This document shows, piece by piece, positions 25,826 to 34,103 of a stretch of DNA of 64,000 bases. The stretch is from Hyphomicrobiales bacterium (GTDB lineage Bacteria > Pseudomonadota > Alphaproteobacteria > Rhizobiales > Rhizobiaceae). Location: assembly GCA_900466005.1 (NCBI GenBank), contig UEGQ01000012.1, positions 1 to 64,000 of the forward strand, written 5' to 3'. The notes below the pieces were generated by a model. That model saw only the letters and a list, made by a program, of their open reading frames with translations. It did no database searches and was not told the origin of the DNA. Both the position numbers and the translations under genes were made by a program. Within the stretch, counting starts at the first letter, position 1; every line of letters starts with the position of its first letter.

Positions 25826-26730
25826 TCGTTGAACCTCGGATCGAAGGCGTCGCGTAGGCCCTGGCTTGCCACGTTGATCACCAACACGAGAAGGAGGATA
25901 GCAAGGCCGGGAAAGGTCGAAACCCACCAGGCCTCGAGGATGAAAGCGCGTCCGTCTGCCACCATCGATCCCCAGGAGGCGGTCGGCGGCTGTACGCCGA
26001 GACCGAGGAAGGAGAGGCTCGCCTCCAGGATGATGACGTCGGCCATGCGGATGGTCGAAACGACGATCACCGGCGACAGGATGTTCGGCATGATTTCGCG
26101 CAGCATGATGTGGAAGCGCGAAGCGCCGATGGCGCGCGCTGCTTCGACATATTCGAGTTCGCGGGCTGCGAGCGTCTCACCTCGCACCACACGACAGGGG
26201 ATGACCCACTCCTTGTAGGCGAGCGCAAGAATGATATTGACGAGACCAGGCCCCATCATCGCCATCAGACCGATGGCGAAGATCAGGTACGGGAATCCGA
26301 GCAGAATGTCGACGAGCCTGGATATGGCAATGTCGACCCAGCCACGCAGGTAGCCGGCAGCAAGTCCTGCAATGATGCCAACCATGGTCGCGATGAGAAT
26401 GACAGCGGTGCCGATGAAGATCGAGATGCGCGAACCGTAGATGATGCGCGAGAGGATATCACGGCCCAGCCCGTCGCAGCCGAGCAGATAGCTCCATTCT
26501 CCGCCGGCCGCCCAGCCTGGCGGCTGCAGACGCCTGAAGAGATCGGTCTCGTTCGGGTCATGCGGGGCGATGAGCGGGGCGAAGATCGCCATCAATACGA
26601 AGAGAAGCATGAGCACGGCGCTGGCAAGCGCCAGCCGGTTTTCCGCAAAGATACTGAGATTGCGGCGGAACAGAGTGGTTCCCTGTTCGGTCGCGATGGC
26701 CGGCACAGTGGTATCGTCGGCCGCCGTCAT
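25822..26730 (-). CDS. Oligopeptide-type ABC transporter permease (DppC/OppC-like)
   Basis: A 302-aa inner-membrane protein with an N-terminal OppC_N segment and about six membrane helices. GCDGLGRDILSRIIYG-like periplasmic sequence and the EAARAIGASRFHIMLREIMPN coupling motif (EAA loop) are diagnostic. ATG 26730 overlaps the DppB-like stop by ATGA; the frame further upstream is a shadow. Confidence 0.93.
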   Translation of the reverse strand: MTAADDTTVPAIATEQGTTLFRRNLSIFAENRLALASAVLMLLFVLMAIFAPLIAPHDPNETDLFRRLQPPGWAAGGEWSYLLGCDGLGRDILSRIIYGSRISIFIGTAVILIATMVGIIAGLAAGYLRGWVDIAISRLVDILLGFPYLIFAIGLMAMMGPGLVNIILALAYKEWVIPCRVVRGETLAARELEYVEAARAIGASRFHIMLREIMPNILSPVIVVSTIRMADVIILEASLSFLGLGVQPPTASWGSMVADGRAFILEAWWVSTFPGLAILLLVLVINVASQGLRDAFDPRFNE

Positions 26731-27734
26731 AGTTTCACCCTCGGATTGAGCAGTGTGTAGAGGAGGTCGGCAACAAAGTTCACCAGCACGTAGGTTACGG
26801 CGTAGAACAGCACGGCCGCCTGGACGAGTGGATAGTTGCGCACGAAGATGCTTTCGACCACGAGCCGACCGAGCCCCGGCCAGCCGAAGACCGTCTCGAC
26901 GATCATGTTGCCACCGAGCAGCGAGCCGGTTTCGAGGGCTGCGACCGAGACCGTCGGGATCAGAGCGTTCTTCAGTGCGTGGCGGAAGAGAATTCGCCGA
27001 CGGCTGAGACCCTTGGCTTCGGCGAAGGCGACATAGTCCTGCCGCAGTACTTCGAGCATCGAGGTGCGGGTGACGCGCGTTAGGATCGCCGTCATCGGCA
27101 GCCCCAGCGTGATTGCCGGCAACAGGATGTGGGACAGCGCGTCCCAAAAGGCGTCGAGGCGCCCGCGCAACAGCGTATCGATCAAGAGGAAATGGGTAAC
27201 TGGCGCGACCTCGCTGTCGAAACCGATGCGGCCGGACACCGGCAGGAGCCTCAATTGCACGGCAAACAGCATCAGCAGGAGAATGCCGAACCAGAAGCCC
27301 GGGAGCGAAACGCCGAGCAGCGAACCGACCGTGGCGATGCGGTCGATGATCGTATTTTTCCTGATCGCCGCCATCACGCCGAGCGGAATGGATGTGGCGA
27401 GCGCAATGATGAGCGCCACGAGGCTGAGCTCGATCGTTGCCGGCAGACGCTCGACGATTACGTCGAACACCGGCCGCCGGTGGAACAGGCTCGTCCCGAA
27501 GTCGCCGGTAACCGCGTTTTCGAGGAAGACCAGGAAGCGCTCGCCCATCGGCTTGTCGAGTCCGAGGTTCTGGCGAAGCGTCAGTTCCTCGGCGGCTGTG
27601 ATCGGCTGGTCGCCGATCATGATCTCGACCGGATCTCCCGGTGTCAGCGCCATCATCAGGAAGACGATGGTGCTGACACCGAGGAGAACGGGAACGAGCT
27701 GCAGAAGACGCTCGACCAGTTTACCCAGATGCAT
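26727..27734 (-). CDS. Oligopeptide-type ABC transporter permease (DppB/OppB-like)
   Basis: A 335-aa inner-membrane protein with the N-terminal TPGDPVEIMIG segment, six membrane helices and the EAKGLSRRRILFRHALKNAL coupling loop of DppB-like permeases. It begins 23 bases after the binding-protein stop and overlaps the next permease gene by ATGA. It forms the channel with the DppC-like protein. Confidence 0.93.
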   Translation of the reverse strand: MHLGKLVERLLQLVPVLLGVSTIVFLMMALTPGDPVEIMIGDQPITAAEELTLRQNLGLDKPMGERFLVFLENAVTGDFGTSLFHRRPVFDVIVERLPATIELSLVALIIALATSIPLGVMAAIRKNTIIDRIATVGSLLGVSLPGFWFGILLLMLFAVQLRLLPVSGRIGFDSEVAPVTHFLLIDTLLRGRLDAFWDALSHILLPAITLGLPMTAILTRVTRTSMLEVLRQDYVAFAEAKGLSRRRILFRHALKNALIPTVSVAALETGSLLGGNMIVETVFGWPGLGRLVVESIFVRNYPLVQAAVLFYAVTYVLVNFVADLLYTLLNPRVKL

Positions 27735-27757
27735 GGTTCGTTCCCGTCCTATGCCGG

Positions 27758-29296
27758 CTATTCAACACAGGCGTCGTGCAGGTTGATGCGGCTGTCGGCG
27801 CTCGGCGACCAACCCTTCAGGCGCTTGGACACCCCGTAGATGTCCTTGGGAACCCACAGGTAGATGTAGGGAAGGTCCGCATTCACGATTGCTTCGGCCT
27901 TCTGGTAGAGGGCTGCACGCTTGGCCGGATCGAGTTCGACTGCGCCTTGGTCGAGGAGGGTGTCGACCTCCTTGTTGGAGTAGCCGGAGGCGTTGCCGCG
28001 GCCCATCGTGTAATGCGTGGGCACGAAGATGTCGAACGGGTCGAGCGAGCCGTTACCCCACGACGTGAAATACATATCGCCGTCGTTCTTGTCGTTCTTC
28101 GGATCCCACTTCGCGTCGACCTGGGCACTTTCTCCGACGGCAACCTTGGCGCGGATCCCGGACTTGGAGAGAACTGAGGCAATCGCCTCGACCGTGTCCT
28201 TGTCGGCGCCTTCGGTGTCGATCGTTATGTCGATGCCGTCAGGGAAGCCGGCTTCTGCCAGCAGTGCCTTTGCCTTTTCCGGGTCGTAGTCGTGCTTCGG
28301 CAGGTTGGTCGACGCAGCGAAGGCGGCGGGGCTGAGGATGCCTTCAATCGGCACGGCGTTCCCGCCGAGGATCTTGTCGATGATCAGCTGCTTGTCGAGC
28401 GCATACGCGACCGCCTGGCGAACCTTGATGTCGTCGAACTTGTCTCCATGCAGGTTGAGCGCGAGGAAAACACTGCGCGTTCCGTTGACCGTCATGACCT
28501 TCGTATTGGGGTTCTGCTCCACCTGGGCGATCGAGAAGGGCGGCAGCCCGTTGATGATGTCGACGTCGCCGGAGAGCAGGGCCGCCACGCGCGAAGCCGT
28601 TTCAGGAATAACCTTGAAGATCACCCGGTCGACGCAAGCCTTGCCGACCGGTGCAATATCCGGCGAGCCGCCGTAATAGTCGTCGAAGCGTTCCATGATG
28701 ATGGAGTCGCCTTTGCGCCATTCGACGAGCTTGAAGGGACCCGCACCATTCTCGGCAGTTGCCATGCCGGCAGTGCCGACTTTCTCGACGAAAGCCTTCG
28801 AGACAAATTCCTGGAAAGGCAGCATGGCCGGCAGCAGCGGCCAGGGCTCGCTGAGATTGATGCGGATCGTGTCGTCGCCGACGATCTCGATGTCCTTGAC
28901 CGGACCCAGCAGGCTCTTGCGCGGGCTCGTCTGCCCGTCGCCCATTGCGCCTTCTACGGTCAGGCGGTCGAGGGTGAATTTGACGTCCTCGACGGTTAGT
29001 TCCGAGCCGTCATGGAACTTGATGCCCTTGCGTATCTTGAACTCGAAGGACGTCGGCGATGTCTGTGTCCAGGATTCGGCAATCTCTGGAACGACTTTCA
29101 TCTCGGCATCGCGGGTCAAGAGCCCGTCATACATGTTGCGGATGATCGTCTCGGTCTCGCGATTGCGATGATTGGCCGGATCCAGCGTGAGTGCATCGGC
29201 CGTGAAGCCGACCCGTATTTCGGAGGCTGACAGCGAGGTCGCCGAAAGCGCAAGCATGGCCGCGGTGGTGATTAAGTGACGTTGGAAGTTCCCCAT
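27758..29296 (-). CDS. Oligopeptide-type ABC transporter substrate-binding protein
   Basis: A 512-aa periplasmic SBP_bac_5 protein. A signal peptide covers about residues 1-25 (LITTAAMLALSATSLSAS), followed by the typical TLDPANHRNRETETIIRN-type segment, RKGIKFHDGSELT and VRQAVAYALDKQLI. AGGAGAT lies six bases before ATG 29296, which decides it over 29359. It is the first gene of the nine-gene operon and lies 67 bases downstream of a consensus sigma-54 promoter. Substrate unknown; the neighbouring C45 enzyme hints at an amide-bonded compound. Confidence 0.93.
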   Translation of the reverse strand: MGNFQRHLITTAAMLALSATSLSASEIRVGFTADALTLDPANHRNRETETIIRNMYDGLLTRDAEMKVVPEIAESWTQTSPTSFEFKIRKGIKFHDGSELTVEDVKFTLDRLTVEGAMGDGQTSPRKSLLGPVKDIEIVGDDTIRINLSEPWPLLPAMLPFQEFVSKAFVEKVGTAGMATAENGAGPFKLVEWRKGDSIIMERFDDYYGGSPDIAPVGKACVDRVIFKVIPETASRVAALLSGDVDIINGLPPFSIAQVEQNPNTKVMTVNGTRSVFLALNLHGDKFDDIKVRQAVAYALDKQLIIDKILGGNAVPIEGILSPAAFAASTNLPKHDYDPEKAKALLAEAGFPDGIDITIDTEGADKDTVEAIASVLSKSGIRAKVAVGESAQVDAKWDPKNDKNDGDMYFTSWGNGSLDPFDIFVPTHYTMGRGNASGYSNKEVDTLLDQGAVELDPAKRAALYQKAEAIVNADLPYIYLWVPKDIYGVSKRLKGWSPSADSRINLHDACVE

Positions 29297-29362
29297 TCTT
29301 ATATCTCCTTGTTCGAGAAGAGCCGCGGCGTTCTTATGTTTCCGCTGGTTCAGCGACATTTC

Positions 29363-29378
29363 TGCAAGCCGCGTGCCA
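29363..29378 (-). promoter_or_regulatory. Consensus sigma-54 (-24/-12) promoter of the ABC-C45-activator operon
   Basis: The minus strand reads TGGCACGCGGCTTGCA, a perfect match to TGGCACG-N4-TTGCW with GG-N10-GC spacing. Transcription would start near 29352, leaving a leader of about 55 nt to ATG 29296. A sigma-54 activator is encoded seven genes down the same operon. Confidence 0.85.
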
Positions 29379-29474
29379 TCTCTGATCGGCCTTGGTGATC
29401 ACGCGAAAAACCTTGCTTTCTCAATTTTTTGGTCACCCACCTCCGTCGACCACCACGCCAGTGCCGAATGGTGC

Positions 29475-29489
29475 GCGTGAAATACACGC
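29475..29489. promoter_or_regulatory. Candidate activator (enhancer) site upstream of the first sigma-54 promoter
   Basis: GCGTG-AAATA-CACGC, a perfect 5-bp inverted repeat about 97 bp upstream of the -24 element. This is a usual position for an enhancer-binding-protein site. It shares CGTG/CACG half-sites with the repeat before the second promoter. Binding is inferred. Confidence 0.45.
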
Positions 29490-29788
29490 ACGATGTTCTC
29501 AATACGCGCGCAATGAGTGAACCGATGTGTTCCGCGTCGGAGCCGATATTTTCTCACATAACCCGCGCTCAATTGTCCATGTTCGCTCACAGGATGATCC
29601 CGAATACCGCAAGGGGCACCGCGCCCCGGGGGCAAATCGACAGCGGTGGAGGCGTCGTTGAGGCCGCGTCGGCGCCGGCGCAAATACGACCATGGACCCG
29701 ATTGAAAGGGGTGGTTCGCTTGGGGTTGTCAACCGCCGCTTAGCCGGTGGACTCCGGCAGCCAGCGTCCGTGAAGAACGGTTACATCT
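29490..29788. other. Intergenic stretch, nothing assigned
   Basis: About 300 bases upstream of the first sigma-54 promoter and its candidate activator site. No gene or strong structure was found. Confidence 0.4.
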
Positions 29789-29789
29789 T

Positions 29790-29905
29790 GTGAAAAAGGC
29801 TTCTGCTGACCAAGTCGCATGAAATCTGATGCTTGTTCATGAAAAATAATGACGGGTGCAGATTCTTATGAAAAACGATAACAGGCAGCACGAATAAGCT
29901 TCGTG
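29790..29905. repeat. Four phased RTGAAA repeats plus a 6-bp inverted repeat
   Basis: GTGAAAAAG, ATGAAATCT, ATGAAAAAT and ATGAAAAAC begin at 29790, 29819, 29839 and 29868, at intervals of 29, 20 and 29 bases. They are followed at 29889-29905 by CACGAA-TAAGC-TTCGTG. The local base composition is richer in A/T than the surroundings. The arrangement looks like a regulator-binding region, but no gene starts nearby. Confidence 0.45.
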
Positions 29906-30149
29906 TCAATGTCAAGAGCGACTTTCAAAGAGGATTTAGTGTCGCGGAAATCCCGTGAAAGCAGCATCTGTTTTCCTGACTTCTGCAACCTCGCAGAACA
30001 AAAGTGGTTCGCGATGCCAGCAATGTCTCCTGTTGGCCCATTCGGTCACGAAACCGTCTCTTCGCTTGGGATACACCTCGAGCCCTGCGTCCAGCTCGTC
30101 TAGCGTTCAACGTCTTTTCGCGGGCCGTGCTTCTCTCCGGGACCGGCGT
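29906..30149. other. Intergenic stretch, nothing assigned
   Basis: Sequence between the phased repeats and the IS110 remnant. No recognisable gene or strong structure. Confidence 0.4.
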
Positions 30150-30570
30150 TTAACCTCCCATGACGGCAAATCTGTACAGCATCCGATGCATGACCGCGAG
30201 ACGGCGTGCCGATGCGACTTTTGCCTTCTTGCTGCCGTGTCGCCTGGCAATATTCATTGCCCCTGCCTTCAACCAGCACCATTTCGCCATGCGCTTCATC
30301 ATCGACTGAGCGGCCTCGTAGAGCAGCTTTCGCACTATCGCATTCCCGCGTAGAGAGACTTGGCTGAACCGGCTCACTTCGTCAGACTGTTTCAGTACGA
30401 GTTAAGACCCAACATCGCTCCGACCGATCGAGGATGACGAGACCTGTTGAGAATATCGACCGTCGAGACATCGGTGAACGAGACAATCGGTCCAATGCCA
30501 GGCACAGTCATCCGCCTCCTGAAAATCTCGTGCTGCTTCGCCTCGGCTAGAACCGGCTTGTGGAACTCGA
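30150..30570 (-). pseudogene. IS110-family transposase remnant (C-terminal part, frameshifted)
   Basis: Reading the minus strand from about 30570, one frame gives IEFHKPVLAEAKQHEIFRRR then MTVPGIGPIVSFTDVSTVD and RSVGAMLGLNS. After a frameshift near 30410 the second frame gives SRFSQVSLRGNAIVRKLLYEA, then KWCWLKAGAMNIA and KKAKVASARRLAVMHRM. This is the Transposase_20 part of IS110-type transposases (VPGIGP...ALGL...GR.S..G....R..LYEAA). The catalytic N-terminal DEDD part is absent. Its upstream end overlaps the 3' end of the AraC-type gene. Confidence 0.8.
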
Positions 30571-31527
30571 TGTATCGCCGGCTTTCCTCTGGCGGAGCGT
30601 TTCGCCGAATTTGACGCGATAGGCGCGGGCCAGGGTAGAGGGCGACGAAAAACCTGTCCGGGAGGCAATTTCGTAGAGGGAAAGGTTCGTTTCAAGCGCC
30701 AGGGCGCGGGCGTGAGATAGTCTGATCTGGCGATAGTACTCTCCTGCCGGCACGCCGAGATAGGTGTGAAACAGGCGATCCATCCCGCGTGTCGAGAGTG
30801 CGACGCGTTCGGCAATGTCCGGCAATCTCAATGGCTGTTCAGCGGTCTCGCGCATGGAGATGATTGCGCGCTGCAAGGCGATGGGCAGCCCCTGATCGCT
30901 CAAGCGGCCGGGAAGGCCATGTGCCGATACCCTCTCATCACGGCTCTCGACGCGCCCGAACATATTCGCAACGTCGAAGCGCAACGCTTCGTCTGCGTGT
31001 TTTCCGATGAGATCGAGCGACCAGGTCAGAACGCTCTGCGCATCGCCGCATGTCACGATGTTTCCATCGACGACGTAGGGCGCGTCGATGACCTGGAGCT
31101 CGGGGAAGTTCTCGGCGAGCTCTTTTCTTTCCATCCAGTGAATGGTCGCCCGGCGCCCGCCGAGAAGACCCATGCGCGCGAGAAGCCATGCGCCGGTATC
31201 GAGACCGCCGACCATCGGCAGGCCACGGGCCTTGCGCCTCACGGCGGCGGCTGAATCGTGGTTCAGATGATTGCGCATTCCATATCCCGCCACGAGGATC
31301 AGCGCGTCGGTCGCACCCACACGGGCGAGTGGCAGGTCGGCGCCGATCAGTGCGCGCGACGAGCTGGCGATCGCGCCGCCGTCGAGCGAGCACAATTGCC
31401 AGGAAAACAGCCGACGCCCTGAAAGGTCCCGCGCCGCGCGCAGCGGTTCGATGGCGCTGGCCAGCACCATGTTGGAGAAGCCTTCGAACAGCAAAAACGT
31501 CAGGTGAAACGGCGATTTTGGCGACAT
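30547..31527 (-). CDS. GlxA-type AraC-family transcriptional regulator (probable carnitine-catabolism activator, CdhR-like)
   Basis: A 326-aa protein with an N-terminal DJ-1/PfpI-like ligand domain (FHLTFLLFEGFSNMVLA to about residue 190) and a C-terminal AraC helix-turn-helix pair (LSTRGMDRLFHTYLG and the ASRTGFSSPSTLARAYRVKFG segment). This is the architecture of CdhR/GbdR/ArgR-type regulators of quaternary amine and arginine catabolism. It is divergent from the carnitine genes. The last dozen residues (AGDTSSSTSRF) are not typical and coincide with the IS110 remnant, so the end has probably been rewritten by it. ATG 31527 chosen over GTG 31533. Confidence 0.88.
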   Translation of the reverse strand: MSPKSPFHLTFLLFEGFSNMVLASAIEPLRAARDLSGRRLFSWQLCSLDGGAIASSSRALIGADLPLARVGATDALILVAGYGMRNHLNHDSAAAVRRKARGLPMVGGLDTGAWLLARMGLLGGRRATIHWMERKELAENFPELQVIDAPYVVDGNIVTCGDAQSVLTWSLDLIGKHADEALRFDVANMFGRVESRDERVSAHGLPGRLSDQGLPIALQRAIISMRETAEQPLRLPDIAERVALSTRGMDRLFHTYLGVPAGEYYRQIRLSHARALALETNLSLYEIASRTGFSSPSTLARAYRVKFGETLRQRKAGDTSSSTSRF

Positions 31528-31557
31528 TTGCACAATCTAGCGCATTTTATGCACATC

Positions 31558-31579
31558 GTGACAGAAAAATTGCTGTCAC
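31558..31579. promoter_or_regulatory. Inverted repeat in the regulator/BKACE divergent region, candidate operator
   Basis: GTGACAG-N8-CTGTCAC, a perfect 7-bp inverted repeat with an A-rich spacer, lies in the 87-base gap between the divergent starts at 31527 and 31615. A further TGACAG follows at 31594. It is the obvious candidate site for the AraC-type regulator. Confidence 0.6.
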
Positions 31580-31614
31580 ACTTCCGTGGAAATTGACAGT
31601 CTCCCGGAGTTTTC

Positions 31615-32502
31615 ATGAATCGCGACGTCTTCATAACCTGCGCTGTTACCGGCTCTGGTCAGAGTCATATCAAGTCCCATCTCGTACCGATCACGCCTGC
31701 GCAGATCGCCGACGCGTGCGTCGAGGCTGCCAAGGCGGGCGCGGCCATTGCGCATGTCCATGTCCGCGACCCCAAGACAGGCGCACCGGCGCGCGACCCC
31801 GCGCTCTATCGTGAAGTCGTGGAGCGTGTGCGCGCCGCAGACATTGATGTCGTCCTGAACCTCACGGCGGGCATGGGCGGCGATATCGTTCTCGGATCGG
31901 CAGAAGCGCCGCTGCCTCTGTCCGCCCAGTCCGATCTGGTCGGGGCCACCGAGCGGCTCATCCATGTTGAGGAATTGCTGCCGGAAATCTGCACGCTCGA
32001 CTGCGGCACGATGAACTTTGCGGAAGCCGACTATGTGATGACCAACACGCCCGGCACCTTGCGGGCTATGGCCAAGCGCATCCAGGCCGCAGGCGTGCGA
32101 CCGGAGATCGAGGTCTTCGATACTGGTCATCTCTGGCTCGCCAAGGCGCTCGTCGACGAGGGCCTGATCGACGATCCGGTGATGATCCAACTCTGTATGG
32201 GCATTCCCTATGGCGCACCGGCGGATTTGAACAGCCTGATGGCGATGGTCAACAACATCCCCGGCGGCTGGATCTATTCGATGTTTTCCATCGGGCGGAT
32301 GCAACTGCCCTACGTTGCACAGGCCGCACTGGCCGGCGGCAATGTCCGTGTCGGGCTGGAGGACAATATCTGGTTGGAAAAGGGCGTGCTTGCGCGCAAC
32401 GGCGATCTGGTCGAGCGCGCGGCGACCATCCTCACGACAATGGGTTGCCGCATCCTCGGCCCACAGGAGGTCCGCGAAAAGCTTAAACTGCGCCGGCGGT
32501 AG
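31615..32502 (+). CDS. BKACE-family beta-keto acid cleavage enzyme (probable dehydrocarnitine cleavage, CdhC-like)
   Basis: A 295-aa TIM-barrel enzyme of the DUF849/BKACE family. The zinc-binding His pair is in AHVHVRD (about residues 45-51), with TAGMGGD, NFAEADYV and a C-terminal GLEDNIWLEKG as further family motifs. BKACE enzymes cleave beta-keto acids using acetyl-CoA. Next to a carnitine dehydrogenase gene the likely reaction is 3-dehydrocarnitine plus acetyl-CoA to glycine betaine plus acetoacetyl-CoA. CGGAG precedes ATG 31615. It is the first gene of the carnitine operon. Confidence 0.88.
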   Translation: MNRDVFITCAVTGSGQSHIKSHLVPITPAQIADACVEAAKAGAAIAHVHVRDPKTGAPARDPALYREVVERVRAADIDVVLNLTAGMGGDIVLGSAEAPLPLSAQSDLVGATERLIHVEELLPEICTLDCGTMNFAEADYVMTNTPGTLRAMAKRIQAAGVRPEIEVFDTGHLWLAKALVDEGLIDDPVMIQLCMGIPYGAPADLNSLMAMVNNIPGGWIYSMFSIGRMQLPYVAQAALAGGNVRVGLEDNIWLEKGVLARNGDLVERAATILTTMGCRILGPQEVREKLKLRRR

Positions 32503-32546
32503 TCGGCATCTCAACGACAACAATCATAAAGAGAGGAACAGTTGAA

Positions 32547-34103
32547 ATGAGCACAGCACTCTTTGACATGACACGTCGCGGCCTCCTGGCAGGGGCCGCA
32601 GGTTTCGCTGCCGCGGGGCTGATCCTGCCACGCGGAGCCAGAGCTGCCGAGCCCAAGCGCGGAGGCACCTTGCGCATCGGCCATCTCGGCGGCGCAACGT
32701 CCGACACGGTCGACCCGGCCACCTTTGCGGCCGGTCCGGTCGTGACCGCCATGCTTGCGGTTTGCAACAATCTCGTGGAGATCGATGCTGAAGGCAAGGC
32801 GGTGCCGGAACTGGCCGAAAGCTTCGAATCCGATACGGAGGCGCGCGTCTGGACCTTCAAGCTCCGTCAGACGGCGACATTTTCCGACGGTCGCAAGCTG
32901 ACCGCAAAGGACGTCATCGCCTCGTTCAACCACCATCGCGGCAAGGACACCAAGTCCGGTGCAAAGGGCTCTCTCGAGCAATTGGCGGACATCCGCGCCG
33001 ACGGCGACCACGTGGTCATCTTCGAGCTGAAATCCGGCAACGCAGATTTTGCCTACCTGACATCCGACTACCATTTCGTCATCATGCCAGCCAATGACGA
33101 CGGCACGCTGGACTGGCAGTCGAAACTCGGCACCGGCGGCTATGTGCTGGCGGATTTCGAACCGGGCGTTCGCATCACGCTGAAGCGCCGCGACGATTAC
33201 TGGAAGTCGGATCGCGCCTGGTTCGACGAAGCCGTCCTGTCGACCATCAACGATGCCACGGCGCGTCAGAACGCCCTGATGACGGGCGAGGTCGATGTGA
33301 TCAACTCGCCGGATCTGGCAACCCTTCCACTGCTGCTGCGCCGTCCGGGGATTCAGGTAACGGAGGTAACCGGCACCGCACATTACGCCATGCCGATGTT
33401 CTGCGACGTCGCCCCGTTCAATGATCCGAACGTTCGCCTCGCGCTCAAATACGCCATCGACCGCAAGGAAGTGCTGGAAAAAGTTCTGCATGGGCATGGC
33501 CGGATTGCCAATGACAGTCCGATTGCACCCGCCAACCGTTATTATGCCGCTGACCTGCCCCAGCATGCATACGATCCCGACAGGGCGAAGCACTATCTCA
33601 AGAAGGCCGGTCAGGAGGCGCTGAAGGTCGAAATCGCCGCCTCGGACGCGGCCTCCGTCGGTTCGCTGGCCATGGTGCAATTGTTCCAGCAATCGGCCAA
33701 GGCGGCCGGGATCGACCTCGGCATCAAGCGCGAGCCTGATGACGGGTACTGGTCGAATGTCTGGCTCAAGAAGCCCTTCTGCGTCAGCTACTGGAATGGA
33801 CGCCCGACCGAGGACGATATGTTCAGCCTTGTCTACGCCAAGGGTGTCGACTGGAATGAAAGCCACTGGGACAACGGTCGCTTCAATTCGCTTCTGGTCA
33901 AGGCCCGCACGACGCTGGACGAAAAACTGCGCGCAGAAATGTATCATGAGATGCAGGGTCTGGTCAGCGAGGACGGCGGCACGCTGATCCCGATTTTCGT
34001 CAATTACATCGATGTCTCCAACGACAAGGTCGCCCACGGCCCCGTCGCCAACAACCGTTTCTTCGATGGCTGGAAGATCGTTGAACGGTGGTGGCAGGCA
34101 TGA
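32547..34103 (+). CDS. Oligopeptide-type ABC transporter substrate-binding protein with Tat signal
   Basis: A 518-aa SBP_bac_5 protein whose leader has a twin-arginine motif (MTRRGLLAG) followed by a hydrophobic stretch and ARAAEP, so it is probably Tat-exported. Later segments (TFKLRQTATFSDGRKLT, VRLALKYAIDRKEVLEKVLHG) are typical of the family. Its stop overlaps the carnitine dehydrogenase start by ATGA, which suggests it binds carnitine or an acylcarnitine. The characterised Pseudomonas carnitine uptake protein CaiX is of a different type, so the assignment is inference. Confidence 0.9.
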   Translation: MSTALFDMTRRGLLAGAAGFAAAGLILPRGARAAEPKRGGTLRIGHLGGATSDTVDPATFAAGPVVTAMLAVCNNLVEIDAEGKAVPELAESFESDTEARVWTFKLRQTATFSDGRKLTAKDVIASFNHHRGKDTKSGAKGSLEQLADIRADGDHVVIFELKSGNADFAYLTSDYHFVIMPANDDGTLDWQSKLGTGGYVLADFEPGVRITLKRRDDYWKSDRAWFDEAVLSTINDATARQNALMTGEVDVINSPDLATLPLLLRRPGIQVTEVTGTAHYAMPMFCDVAPFNDPNVRLALKYAIDRKEVLEKVLHGHGRIANDSPIAPANRYYAADLPQHAYDPDRAKHYLKKAGQEALKVEIAASDAASVGSLAMVQLFQQSAKAAGIDLGIKREPDDGYWSNVWLKKPFCVSYWNGRPTEDDMFSLVYAKGVDWNESHWDNGRFNSLLVKARTTLDEKLRAEMYHEMQGLVSEDGGTLIPIFVNYIDVSNDKVAHGPVANNRFFDGWKIVERWWQA

